A stretch of 64,000 nt of DNA from Winogradskyella marincola. GTDB taxonomy: Bacteria; Bacteroidota; Bacteroidia; Flavobacteriales; Flavobacteriaceae. Below, piece by piece: positions 52,428 to 59,934 of this stretch (position 1 is the stretch's first letter; each line of letters starts with the position of its first letter). A program made the translations under genes and the position numbers. The stretch covers positions 437,466 through 501,465 of the forward strand of contig NZ_JARSBN010000003.1 of the NCBI RefSeq assembly GCF_029624125.1, read 5' to 3'. The notes below the pieces were generated by a model. That model had not been told where the DNA came from. It made no database searches and saw nothing but the letters and a program-made list of their open reading frames with translations.

Positions 52428-52431
52428 AGTT

Positions 52432-53238
52432 TTGAATAAAAATAACATTAAAGAACTGTCCATTCAAGTTAATTTGAATGGGCTTTCTTTTTGTATACTA
52501 AACAGAACCTCTAATACAATTGAGTTTCTTAACAGTATTGTATTTCGTCATAAGCTAAACCCTTTTGATGTTCTAAACCGTCTAAAAACAGAGTTAAGTG
52601 CTAACGCTGTATTTTCTGATGAGTTTGACAGTATAACTGTAGTGCATCAAAATGAACTATCTACATTAGTACCAAAAACACTCTATGACGAAAACAACAA
52701 AGCAGACTATTTAAAATTCAATACAAAAATCTTAAAAACAGATTTCATCACCCACGATGATATTGCTATTAATGATAGTGTTAATGTTTATATACCTTAT
52801 ATAAATATTAATAACTATATATTTGAAACCTTCGGCGAGTTTACCTACAAACATTCTTCTACTGTTTTAGTCGATGCGCTTTTGCAAAAAAAGCACGAGA
52901 GTGATACTACAGAAGTATATCTACACGTAAATAGTAATACTATTGAAATTGCTGTATTAGACAAAAAACAGCTTCAATTATTTAATGTATTTGAGTACCA
53001 CAGCAAAGAAGATTTTATATACTATGTTCTTTTTGTTTTTGAACAACTAAACCTAGATGTTGAAACAACATTGGTATATCTCAGTGGTTTAGTTAATAAA
53101 AATGACGAATTATACACTTTACTGTACACCTATATAAGACATGTAGAGTTTGAAAAACTTAACTTTAATTATAGTTTTTCAGATAAGTTAAACTCAGATC
53201 AATTACACCATCATTATTTGATATTAAATACTTTTTAA
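52432..53238 (+). CDS. DUF3822 family protein
   Basis: The protein has about 268 residues from the TTG at 52432, 4 bp after the preceding stop; longer starts would overlap that gene. The opening 'IKELSIQVNLNGLSFCILNR' and 'VYIPYININNYIFETFGEFT' fit DUF3822, a Bacteroidota family with an actin-like ATPase (ASKHA) look and unknown function, usually found beside rsmD. The stop overlaps the rsmD ATG (TAATG). Confidence 0.82.
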   Translation: MNKNNIKELSIQVNLNGLSFCILNRTSNTIEFLNSIVFRHKLNPFDVLNRLKTELSANAVFSDEFDSITVVHQNELSTLVPKTLYDENNKADYLKFNTKILKTDFITHDDIAINDSVNVYIPYININNYIFETFGEFTYKHSSTVLVDALLQKKHESDTTEVYLHVNSNTIEIAVLDKKQLQLFNVFEYHSKEDFIYYVLFVFEQLNLDVETTLVYLSGLVNKNDELYTLLYTYIRHVEFEKLNFNYSFSDKLNSDQLHHHYLILNTF

Positions 53239-53777
53239 TGCGTATTATTTCAGGAATATATAAAGGCCGAAAAATTGTAGCACCATCTAAACTGCCAGTT
53301 CGCCCAACTACAGACATGGCCAAAGAAGCCCTCTTTAACATTCTTAACAATCAATATTATTTTGATGATATCTCTGTATTAGATTTGTTTTCTGGCACAG
53401 GTAATATAAGCTACGAATTTGCTTCTAGAGGCACAGAGCAAATTACGGCTGTAGACGACCACTTTGGTTGTGTAAAATTTATAAACACTACTGCAGAAGC
53501 ATTTGAAATGCCAATAACAACTATAAAAAGTGATGTTTTTAAATTTTTAGAAAACAATAACCAGCAATACAGTATAATCTTTGCTGATCCACCATATGAT
53601 TTTGAGGTAGAACTATTCTCAAAAATCCCTCAATTAATTTTTGAAAACAACTTACTTCAAGAAGAAGGACTTTTAATTATAGAACACTCTAAACATACCG
53701 ATTTAAGCCACTTAGAGCATTACTCTCATTCTAAAAAATATGGAGGTAATATGTTTAGCTTTTTTGAGTGGAATTAA
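53238..53777 (+). CDS. rsmD: 16S rRNA (guanine(966)-N(2))-methyltransferase
   Basis: The 179-residue enzyme methylates G966 of 16S rRNA. The RsmD front 'MRIISGIYKGRKIVAPSKLP' and 'RPTTDMAKEALFNIL', the SAM loop 'VLDLFSGTGNISYEFASRG' and the catalytic 'IIFADPPYDF' (NPPY-like DPPY) are all present. It is coupled to DUF3822 by a one-base overlap and followed by the hairpin shared with rnpB. Confidence 0.94.
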   Translation: MRIISGIYKGRKIVAPSKLPVRPTTDMAKEALFNILNNQYYFDDISVLDLFSGTGNISYEFASRGTEQITAVDDHFGCVKFINTTAEAFEMPITTIKSDVFKFLENNNQQYSIIFADPPYDFEVELFSKIPQLIFENNLLQEEGLLIIEHSKHTDLSHLEHYSHSKKYGGNMFSFFEWN

Positions 53778-53782
53778 AAAAA

Positions 53783-53814
53783 CAAAGCTTCATGAAGTGC
53801 CATGAAGCTTGTTT
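53783..53814. terminator. Bidirectional terminator of rsmD and rnpB
   Basis: AAGCTTCATG (53785-53794), loop AAGTGC, CATGAAGCTT (53801-53810), a perfect ten-base stem. On the minus strand it is followed by a long T-run, so rnpB is its main client; on the plus strand GTTTT follows. Confidence 0.88.
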
Positions 53815-53819
53815 TAAAA

Positions 53820-54130
53820 AGCAAACCTATAAGCCGAATTCTGTATTGAGACATTTATGGTCTCAACCCTTATCATTTATCTACATTTACTGTTACCAGC
53901 AAACTTTAGCTGCCTACCCTCCAACATCGAACGTGCAGCCCTCAAACGTTGGTATACATGACATTGCACCACATAGAGTTTACCTGATTTCACTACAGCA
54001 TTACCTGTACATACTTTCTGTTGCACTTTTCCTAGCTTCTCAACTGGTGGTTGTTAACCACTATGCTTGCACTATGGTGTTCGGACTTTCCTACCCTAAT
54101 TAAATTAGAATCGATAAGGCGATTTACTAG
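53820..54130 (-). ncRNA. rnpB: RNase P RNA
   Basis: Read on the minus strand, the 5' side has GGAAAGTCCGAACACC and the 3' end has ACAGAATTCGGCTTAT, the two halves of the universally conserved P4 core. Between them are GGTAAACTC and the GAGGGCTGCACG stem region expected of bacterial type A RNA. Bases AGTAAATC (54121-54128 complement) and GGTTTGCT (53821-53828 complement) can pair as P1, which sets the ends to within a few bases. The RNA is the catalytic part of RNase P, which matures tRNA 5' ends. A -7 element (54135-54142) and a terminator (53783) flank it. Confidence 0.95.
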
Positions 54131-54134
54131 CCGT

Positions 54135-54142
54135 CAAAATTA
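54135..54142 (-). promoter_or_regulatory. -7 element (TAATTTTG) of rnpB
   Basis: The minus-strand element fits TAnnTTTG and ends five bases before the predicted RNA 5' end, as expected for a stable RNA promoter. Confidence 0.65.
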
Positions 54143-54207
54143 CACAAATTGTTAATAACTCCTATTTAAATTTTAATCTTAAAAAATGTCTATTTCTATG
54201 TTATTCT

Positions 54208-54215
54208 TAAATTTG
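54208..54215 (+). promoter_or_regulatory. -7 element (TAAATTTG) of dnaX
   Basis: The element fits TAnnTTTG, 61 bases before the TTG start of dnaX, in the gap divergent from rnpB. Confidence 0.4.
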
Positions 54216-54276
54216 TAATTCAGTCTTAAAATTAATTCATTAGCATCTAAGGTGCTAAAAACTAGTTCAGCTTAAA

Positions 54277-56001
54277 TTGGAGCATTTCGTAGTATCGGCA
54301 CGTAAATATAGACCTCAAACCTTTAAGGATGTTGTTGGGCAACAAGCCATTACCAATACGTTATTAAATGCTATTGAAAACAATCACTTAGCGCAAGCAT
54401 TACTATTTACAGGACCTCGTGGTGTTGGTAAAACCACATGTGCTCGTATCTTAGCTAAGATGATAAATAGTGATGGCAATACTAGTGACGATGAAGATTT
54501 TGCCTTTAATATTTTTGAGCTAGATGCTGCATCAAACAACTCTGTAGACGATATTAGAAATCTAACAGATCAGGTTAGAATTCCGCCACAAGTTGGTAAA
54601 TACAAAGTATACATTATTGATGAGGTACATATGCTTTCTCAATCAGCTTTTAATGCTTTTCTAAAAACTTTAGAAGAGCCACCAAAGCATTGTATATTTA
54701 TATTGGCAACTACAGAAAAGCATAAAATTATTCCAACGATTTTATCACGTTGTCAAATTTTTGATTTTAAGCGCATTACTGTTACCGACGCAAAAGAATA
54801 TTTAAAATACATTGCAGAAGAGCAAGATGTGCAGGCAGAAGATGATGCTTTACATATTATTGCCCAAAAAGCTGATGGTGCAATGCGAGATGCCTTATCT
54901 ATCTTTGATAGGGTTGTAAGTTTTTCTGGTAAAAACTTAACAAGACAAGCTGTAACCGAAAACCTTAATGTACTAGACTACGAAACGTATTTTGAAAGTA
55001 CAGACTTAATCTTAGAAAATAAGATTCCAGATTTGTTAGTGCAGTTTAACACTATACTATCCAAAGGTTTTGATGGACATCATTATATTGCTGGTTTAGC
55101 TTCTCACTTTAGAGATTTGATGGTTTGCAAAAACCAAGCCACCATAGATTTACTTGAGGTTGGTGACGAAACCAAACAAAAATATGTAGATCAGTCCAGA
55201 AAAACATCCAACACCTTTCTTCTTAGAGGTATTGAGCTCGCCAATGATTGTGACCTAAAATACAAAACAAGTAAAAATCAAAGATTACTTGTTGAGTTAA
55301 CACTTATGCAATTAGCCTCTATCACTTTTGATGGAGAAAAAAAAAATGACAGACATTTCATAATTCCACCTTCTTATTTTCAAGCAAAAGGCATTACGCC
55401 TATTCCTGTTAATAGAAATAAACAAGAGACTCAAACAACTTCTCGGCCATCTAATATTGAGAAAAAGAAAGTCTCTAAAGCTAAAATTACTACAGCTCCA
55501 CAACCAGTTAGTGTTCCAAAAATATCAATAGATAATGCTAAAAAATCTACTTCTGGATTATCATTAAAGAGCATAAGAAAAAAGAAAGAACACCAAATAA
55601 AACAGCTTGATGTTGTTATAGATGAAGAAGACCTTCCTACAGAGCCTGTTTCGCAAGAAGCGCTAACCGATGCTTGGAATGACTATGCATCTGCAATAAG
55701 TAAAAAAGGTGAAAAAATATTAGCTTCCATATTACAAATGGACAAACCAAAGCTAAAACACACTGCTATTCATCTTACCTATTCTAATAATACCAATAAG
55801 ATTGAATTAGAACGTGCTCAATTTCCACTTCTCGCCTATCTTCGTAAGAGATTAAAGAACTATGATCTACATTTAGAAATTATTGTAAATGAAGAAATAG
55901 CTAAAAAATATGCTTTTACACCAATAGAAAAATACGAGAAGCTAAAAGAAAAAAATCCTAATATTGAGTTGCTAAAAAAGGCATTTGGACTAGACATATA
56001 A
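54277..56001 (+). CDS. dnaX: DNA polymerase III subunit gamma/tau
   Basis: The 574-residue clamp-loader ATPase has Walker A GPRGVGKT at 46-53, Walker B 'VYIIDEVHML' (111-120) and sensor/arginine-finger 'TILSRCQIFDFKRI'. The zinc-binding four-Cys insert normally between Walker A and 'ELDAASN' is replaced by the acidic 'MINSDGNTSDDEDFAFN', a form I recall in other flavobacteria. A Lys-rich linker (about 360-470) leads to the tau-like C-terminus that contacts the polymerase. The start is TTG; the sequence 'EHFVVSARKYRPQTF' begins right after it. Confidence 0.95.
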   Translation: MEHFVVSARKYRPQTFKDVVGQQAITNTLLNAIENNHLAQALLFTGPRGVGKTTCARILAKMINSDGNTSDDEDFAFNIFELDAASNNSVDDIRNLTDQVRIPPQVGKYKVYIIDEVHMLSQSAFNAFLKTLEEPPKHCIFILATTEKHKIIPTILSRCQIFDFKRITVTDAKEYLKYIAEEQDVQAEDDALHIIAQKADGAMRDALSIFDRVVSFSGKNLTRQAVTENLNVLDYETYFESTDLILENKIPDLLVQFNTILSKGFDGHHYIAGLASHFRDLMVCKNQATIDLLEVGDETKQKYVDQSRKTSNTFLLRGIELANDCDLKYKTSKNQRLLVELTLMQLASITFDGEKKNDRHFIIPPSYFQAKGITPIPVNRNKQETQTTSRPSNIEKKKVSKAKITTAPQPVSVPKISIDNAKKSTSGLSLKSIRKKKEHQIKQLDVVIDEEDLPTEPVSQEALTDAWNDYASAISKKGEKILASILQMDKPKLKHTAIHLTYSNNTNKIELERAQFPLLAYLRKRLKNYDLHLEIIVNEEIAKKYAFTPIEKYEKLKEKNPNIELLKKAFGLDI

Positions 56002-56005
56002 GCTT

Positions 56006-56590
56006 ATGAGAAATTTACTTAGCTTTATTATAATTACTGTAATTGCTTTTACAAGTTGTGAAGGCAGAATTACTAAGAACCAAGCTTTATTAAAAGATAT
56101 TGAAGAATATAAAAAAACGGTATCTGTACAAGTAGATGTATACAACCCAGAAAACTATACAGAACGTCAAGTAGACACTTTGCTCAACAACGGTTTTAGA
56201 GTAAAAATAAAAGCGTATACAGACATGGACAACAGTGTTCTTTTTACAAAAATAAAAGACACTATCAACTACCAAACCTACTACAGAAACTTTAAGTTCG
56301 ATATTTTAATTGAGAAAGACAATAAGGTTATTTACAACAAAAGTTTTGACAAAGAAAAAGCTAATAAAGTATTTAGGTTTAATGCCAACTTAGCCAAAGG
56401 TTCGCAATTACACAACTTTAATAAGCTCGCTATTTTAAATGCTATACAACTAGATGACGATCCTAGTTACACCAATATCGTAGCTATTGACGTAATGTAT
56501 GCAATTCCTGATACAGATAAGGTTTCTTACCACAAGATCCTTATAAACGATAAAGGGAAAGCAAATTTTATTCAAACTGAAAAATATTAA
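56006..56590 (+). CDS. Lipoprotein of unknown function
   Basis: The 194-residue lipoprotein has the signal 'LLSFIIITVIAFTSCEG' (lipobox TSC; Glu next). The mature part is rich in charged residues, with beta-like stretches ('FRVKIKAYTDMDNSVLF', 'NFKFDILIEKDNKVIYNKSF'). No family is recognised. It starts 4 bp after dnaX and is followed 6 bp later by miaE, so the three are probably one transcript. Confidence 0.8.
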   Translation: MRNLLSFIIITVIAFTSCEGRITKNQALLKDIEEYKKTVSVQVDVYNPENYTERQVDTLLNNGFRVKIKAYTDMDNSVLFTKIKDTINYQTYYRNFKFDILIEKDNKVIYNKSFDKEKANKVFRFNANLAKGSQLHNFNKLAILNAIQLDDDPSYTNIVAIDVMYAIPDTDKVSYHKILINDKGKANFIQTEKY

Positions 56591-56596
56591 AAAACT

Positions 56597-57178
56597 ATGT
56601 TAGGTCTTAAACTTCCAACAGACCCAAGATGGGTAAACATTGTAGAAAAAAATATTGAAGAAATACTAACAGATCATGCTTACTGTGAGCAAAAAGCTGC
56701 AAGTACAGCTATTTCACTTATTGTTAGTTTTCCGGAATATACTGAGCTTGTACAAGAAATGATTGATTTGGTTGAAGAAGAAATGAGCCATTTTAAAATG
56801 GTACACGACCTTATCTTAGAACGTGGATGGACACTTGGCAGAGATCGTAAGGATGAGTATGTCCTTGCATTATTAAAGTTTTTTCCAAAAGGTGGTAGCA
56901 GAACGACGCAATTAGTACATAGATTACTTTATGCTGCGCTAATTGAAGCACGTAGTTGTGAACGCTTTAGATTGCTATCCGAAGAACTTGAAGATAAAAA
57001 ACTGGCTAAATTCTACAGAAAATTAATGATTAGTGAAGCCAACCACTATACCATGTTTTTAAACTTTGCAAGACAGTATGGAGACAGAAAAGAGGTTGAC
57101 CAAAAATGGCAACAACTTCTTGAATATGAGGCAGGCATCATGAAAGATTTAGGTAAAAAAGAAACTGTACATGGATGA
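56597..57178 (+). CDS. miaE: tRNA-(ms2io6A)-hydroxylase
   Basis: The 193-residue non-haem di-iron hydroxylase modifies the 2-methylthio-isopentenyl group at A37 of tRNAs. Ferritin-like helices carry the iron ligands in 'EEEMSHFKMVHD' (ExxH), 'LIEARSCERF' and 'ISEANHYTMFLNFA' (ExxH). Length is normal for the family. Confidence 0.94.
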   Translation: MLGLKLPTDPRWVNIVEKNIEEILTDHAYCEQKAASTAISLIVSFPEYTELVQEMIDLVEEEMSHFKMVHDLILERGWTLGRDRKDEYVLALLKFFPKGGSRTTQLVHRLLYAALIEARSCERFRLLSEELEDKKLAKFYRKLMISEANHYTMFLNFARQYGDRKEVDQKWQQLLEYEAGIMKDLGKKETVHG

Positions 57179-57186
57179 TATTTTAT

Positions 57187-57214
57187 AAATTAGAGCTATA
57201 ATCAGCTCTAATTT
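57187..57214 (+). promoter_or_regulatory. Perfect 11-bp hairpin at the start of the next gene
   Basis: AAATTAGAGCT (57187-57197), loop ATAATC, AGCTCTAATTT (57204-57214), ending two bases before the ATG at 57217. It could terminate miaE (short T-run only) or mask the translation start of the T9SS cargo gene. Confidence 0.55.
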
Positions 57215-57216
57215 CC

Positions 57217-58335
57217 ATGAAACACATTTACACTTTAATCTTTTTATTTACTTTAATCTCTTTTAAAGCTTCTAGCCAAAATGATTTAATTGGTACTTGG
57301 TATTTAGATCATATCATTAAAGAAGGTGTAACCCATCCTAACTACTTTAATAGCTATAATGTTTTTAGTCTTGAATTCACAAACAGTTCAGGGGATTTAC
57401 CAGGGACTTTGAGTTTTAGTTCTGGACATGGCTGTAATGCTTCTAATGGATCGTATTCAGCAAACACTGATGAAATCATAGTTGATATTTCTGCTACGTT
57501 TGCCGATGATTGTTATACCGCACCTTATGCTATTTATGAGGAACTTTATTTTGATGAATTAAATTGTAATAGTGGTTTAGATTGTATACAAACGTATTCA
57601 ATCACCGGAACAGGAGATAATCAAGTTTTAACCTTAACCAATACAGATGGAAATTCGTTGGTATTTGGCAAACAAGCACCAACCACTTTACTAGTATCAA
57701 CTTGGTGGTTGCATCATATAGATATTCCTGGAAACCCTGTTATAGATATACCTGAGGGAGATTTTCCTAACCTTATTTTAACCAATAATATCGACATGTT
57801 TTTAAATCTACCCGAAGCTAATGGTTTAGGTGAATGTGAAGTTCTTTTTGCCAATTATTTTGTTTCATTTAATGGTGCAAATAATATAAGTATTAGCAAT
57901 TTAGTACAATCGTTATCTGGATGTGCTACCGGCTCTTATGAAATGATTTATTTTCAAATATTAGGTACTGAAACCACCAACTTCTTTGAGTTTGAGATTA
58001 TAGATGAAGGTTCTACATTAATTTTAACTGATTTATTAGGTACAAGATTGATTTTCGGAGATACTACTTTGTCATTAGATGAATATGATGAGAATAGATA
58101 TGATATTTCAATACTACAAAATCCTGTTGAAGACAAACTTTTGCTTAATATAGATAATCAACTTTTATCAGAAAGTATTGAGTACACGATTTATTCAATA
58201 GAGGGCAAACAAGTAAAGTCTTCTGTTTTAAGTAGTGACTCTATTAATGTTGAAGATATGGTTTCTGGAGTTTACTTTATTAGTTTCTTGAGTGAAGATT
58301 CTTCAGCTAAAACTCTAAAGTTTATAAAAAAATAA
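57217..58335 (+). CDS. T9SS cargo protein with two lipocalin-like/META-type repeats
   Basis: The 372-residue secreted protein has the signal peptide MKHIYTLIFLFTLISFKASS (then Q). Two related domains follow: about 22-155 ('NDLIGTWYLDHIIKEGVTHP', 'LTLTNTDGNSLVFG') and about 160-285 ('LVSTWWLHHIDIPGNPVI', 'LILTDLLGTRLIFGD'). Each begins with xxxTWxLxHI and ends with an F/IFG strand, as in lipocalin-like or META domains. The final 75 residues ('ISILQNPVEDKLLLNIDNQ', 'MVSGVYFISF', 'KTLKFIKK') are a type A T9SS sorting signal. The role is unknown. Confidence 0.85.
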   Translation: MKHIYTLIFLFTLISFKASSQNDLIGTWYLDHIIKEGVTHPNYFNSYNVFSLEFTNSSGDLPGTLSFSSGHGCNASNGSYSANTDEIIVDISATFADDCYTAPYAIYEELYFDELNCNSGLDCIQTYSITGTGDNQVLTLTNTDGNSLVFGKQAPTTLLVSTWWLHHIDIPGNPVIDIPEGDFPNLILTNNIDMFLNLPEANGLGECEVLFANYFVSFNGANNISISNLVQSLSGCATGSYEMIYFQILGTETTNFFEFEIIDEGSTLILTDLLGTRLIFGDTTLSLDEYDENRYDISILQNPVEDKLLLNIDNQLLSESIEYTIYSIEGKQVKSSVLSSDSINVEDMVSGVYFISFLSEDSSAKTLKFIKK

Positions 58336-58385
58336 AGGCCTTAACCATACAGTCAAAGCCTATAAAAATTATTTCAATTTATCTT

Positions 58386-58916
58386 TTAAATCTTTATTCC
58401 AAAACCAAATTGCATTACGTGGTTTTTAGCTTCTAGATTTGATGTATCATCATCTAAGATATTTGTTACTCCATAAGAAAATCTGGCATCAACAAATAAC
58501 TCATCTGTAATCATGTACTCAGCACCAACAACACCAGAGAATGTAAAGGTTGAAAAACCGTCGTTGTCTTTCCAAGTTTTTAAAGCCACTTGAGGACCTG
58601 CCATAAAAGATAACCTCTCTGAAGTTGATAGCTTTAATAAAATAGGCATTTGTATATAATCTGCTCTTAGACTTTGGTCTTTACCACCTTCTGCAGACCA
58701 TTGCAACTCTGTATGCAATGCTAAATCTTCTGTAAATCCGTAATCTACAAAACCTGCAAAAGCAAAACCATTTCTATGTTGGTTTTCAAAATTTGCATCT
58801 GGATCAAAGTCTAAATTAGAAACATTTAGCGCTCCTCTAACACCATAACGCACTTCTTGAGCTAGGCAAATTGTAGTAAAACACACTAATAACGAGGTAA
58901 GTAAAAAATTTTTCAT
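58386..58916 (-). CDS. Outer-membrane beta-barrel protein (PorT/opacity-like)
   Basis: The protein has about 176 residues from the ATG at 58916 (signal KNFLLTSLLVCFTTICLAQ); an upstream in-frame ATG at 58955 would add 13 residues before the signal. 'RYGVRGALNVSNLDFDPDAN', 'GFAFAGFVDYGFTEDLALHT', 'YIQMPILLKL' and the ending 'HVMQFGFGIKI' fit the outer-membrane beta-barrel PF13568-type family that includes PorT. True PorT function cannot be claimed. Confidence 0.87.
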   Translation of the reverse strand: MKNFLLTSLLVCFTTICLAQEVRYGVRGALNVSNLDFDPDANFENQHRNGFAFAGFVDYGFTEDLALHTELQWSAEGGKDQSLRADYIQMPILLKLSTSERLSFMAGPQVALKTWKDNDGFSTFTFSGVVGAEYMITDELFVDARFSYGVTNILDDDTSNLEAKNHVMQFGFGIKI

Positions 58917-59024
58917 AAGCTTTAATTTGAGAAAGCGAATATATATTAAATTCACTTATTGTAGTAAATGTATAGATTTTAATAGAAAAAAAATAGTTGA
59001 ACGGTAAATTAAAAATCTTAGCCA

Positions 59025-59933
59025 TTAATTTACAGACACACTAGAAACAGTTTCGTAATAAACACTTTTTATTATACCATCTGACAATCCTATTTTTGGT
59101 ACATATATGTCTTTTGCACCACTCCATTTCATTGCAGAAAGGTAAATTCTTGTTGCCGGAATAATTACATCTGCTCTATCTTGATTTAAGTTTAACTGTG
59201 TTATACGCTCTTCGTAAGAGTATTGCTGCAATGTATTGTAATAGTTACTTAGGTAAAAATATGTTAACGGTTTGCCAAGCTGTTTACCAGAAATCTTGAA
59301 TATTTTATTGATGTTACCACCAGAACCGATTAAATCTATCTTTTCATAAGCTGAAGTGTTTTCCTTAATCCATTGTTCTAATTCGCTCCAAGTTTCTCGG
59401 GTAACAATATCATTAAGAAGCCTTACTGTGCCGACTTTAAAAGACTTTGATTTTATTTTATTTCCATTGTGGATAATTGAAAACTCTGTACTTCCTCCTC
59501 CTACATCTACATAGAGGTAAGTTTTGTTTTCGTCTATATAAGTGCTTAAATCTGTTGCAGCAATAATAGCTGCTTCTTCTTCTCCGTCAATGATATCAAT
59601 ACTTATACCACAACTATCTATAATCTTTTTTGTAAGCGCATCGCTATTATCAGCTTCGCGCATGGCTGATGTTGCACAAGCTTTATAACGTGCAACTCCA
59701 TGAGATTTCATAATTAAGCTAAACGCTTTCATGGTATCCAGCATTCGCTCTTGATTATATTCTGAAATTGTACCATTTAAAAACACATCTGCACCTAATC
59801 TAATAGGTACACGCACTAATGAGTTTTTTTTGAATACGGTTGGTTTTCCGCTTTGCTCTATAATGTTTGAAATTAATAATCTTACTGCGTTAGAACCAAT
59901 ATCTATGGCAGCAAATTTTTGAATCTTCAGCAT
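59025..59933 (-). CDS. ppx: Ppx/GppA family exopolyphosphatase
   Basis: The 302-residue ASKHA-fold phosphatase opens with 'KFAAIDIGSNAVRLLISNI'. The second nucleotide/phosphate loop is 'YLYVDVGGGSTEFSIIHNG' and the catalytic region has 'IDGEEEAAIIAATDL'. It is the short, core-domain form without the HD-like C-terminal domain of E. coli Ppx. It should hydrolyse polyphosphate or pppGpp. It follows ppk1 by one base, pairing synthesis with breakdown. Confidence 0.9.
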   Translation of the reverse strand: MLKIQKFAAIDIGSNAVRLLISNIIEQSGKPTVFKKNSLVRVPIRLGADVFLNGTISEYNQERMLDTMKAFSLIMKSHGVARYKACATSAMREADNSDALTKKIIDSCGISIDIIDGEEEAAIIAATDLSTYIDENKTYLYVDVGGGSTEFSIIHNGNKIKSKSFKVGTVRLLNDIVTRETWSELEQWIKENTSAYEKIDLIGSGGNINKIFKISGKQLGKPLTYFYLSNYYNTLQQYSYEERITQLNLNQDRADVIIPATRIYLSAMKWSGAKDIYVPKIGLSDGIIKSVYYETVSSVSVN

Positions 59934-59934
59934 A

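Noticed and set aside
53768-54103. Plus-strand reading frame of 111 codons after rsmD
   Set aside because: It lies over the minus-strand RNase P RNA, whose conserved P4 halves and flanking signals explain the sequence. The peptide is of odd composition and matches nothing.
58336-58385. Terminator between the T9SS cargo gene and the convergent OMP gene
   Set aside because: AGGC and GCCT flank the gap but the inner bases do not pair, so a stable stem is not supported.
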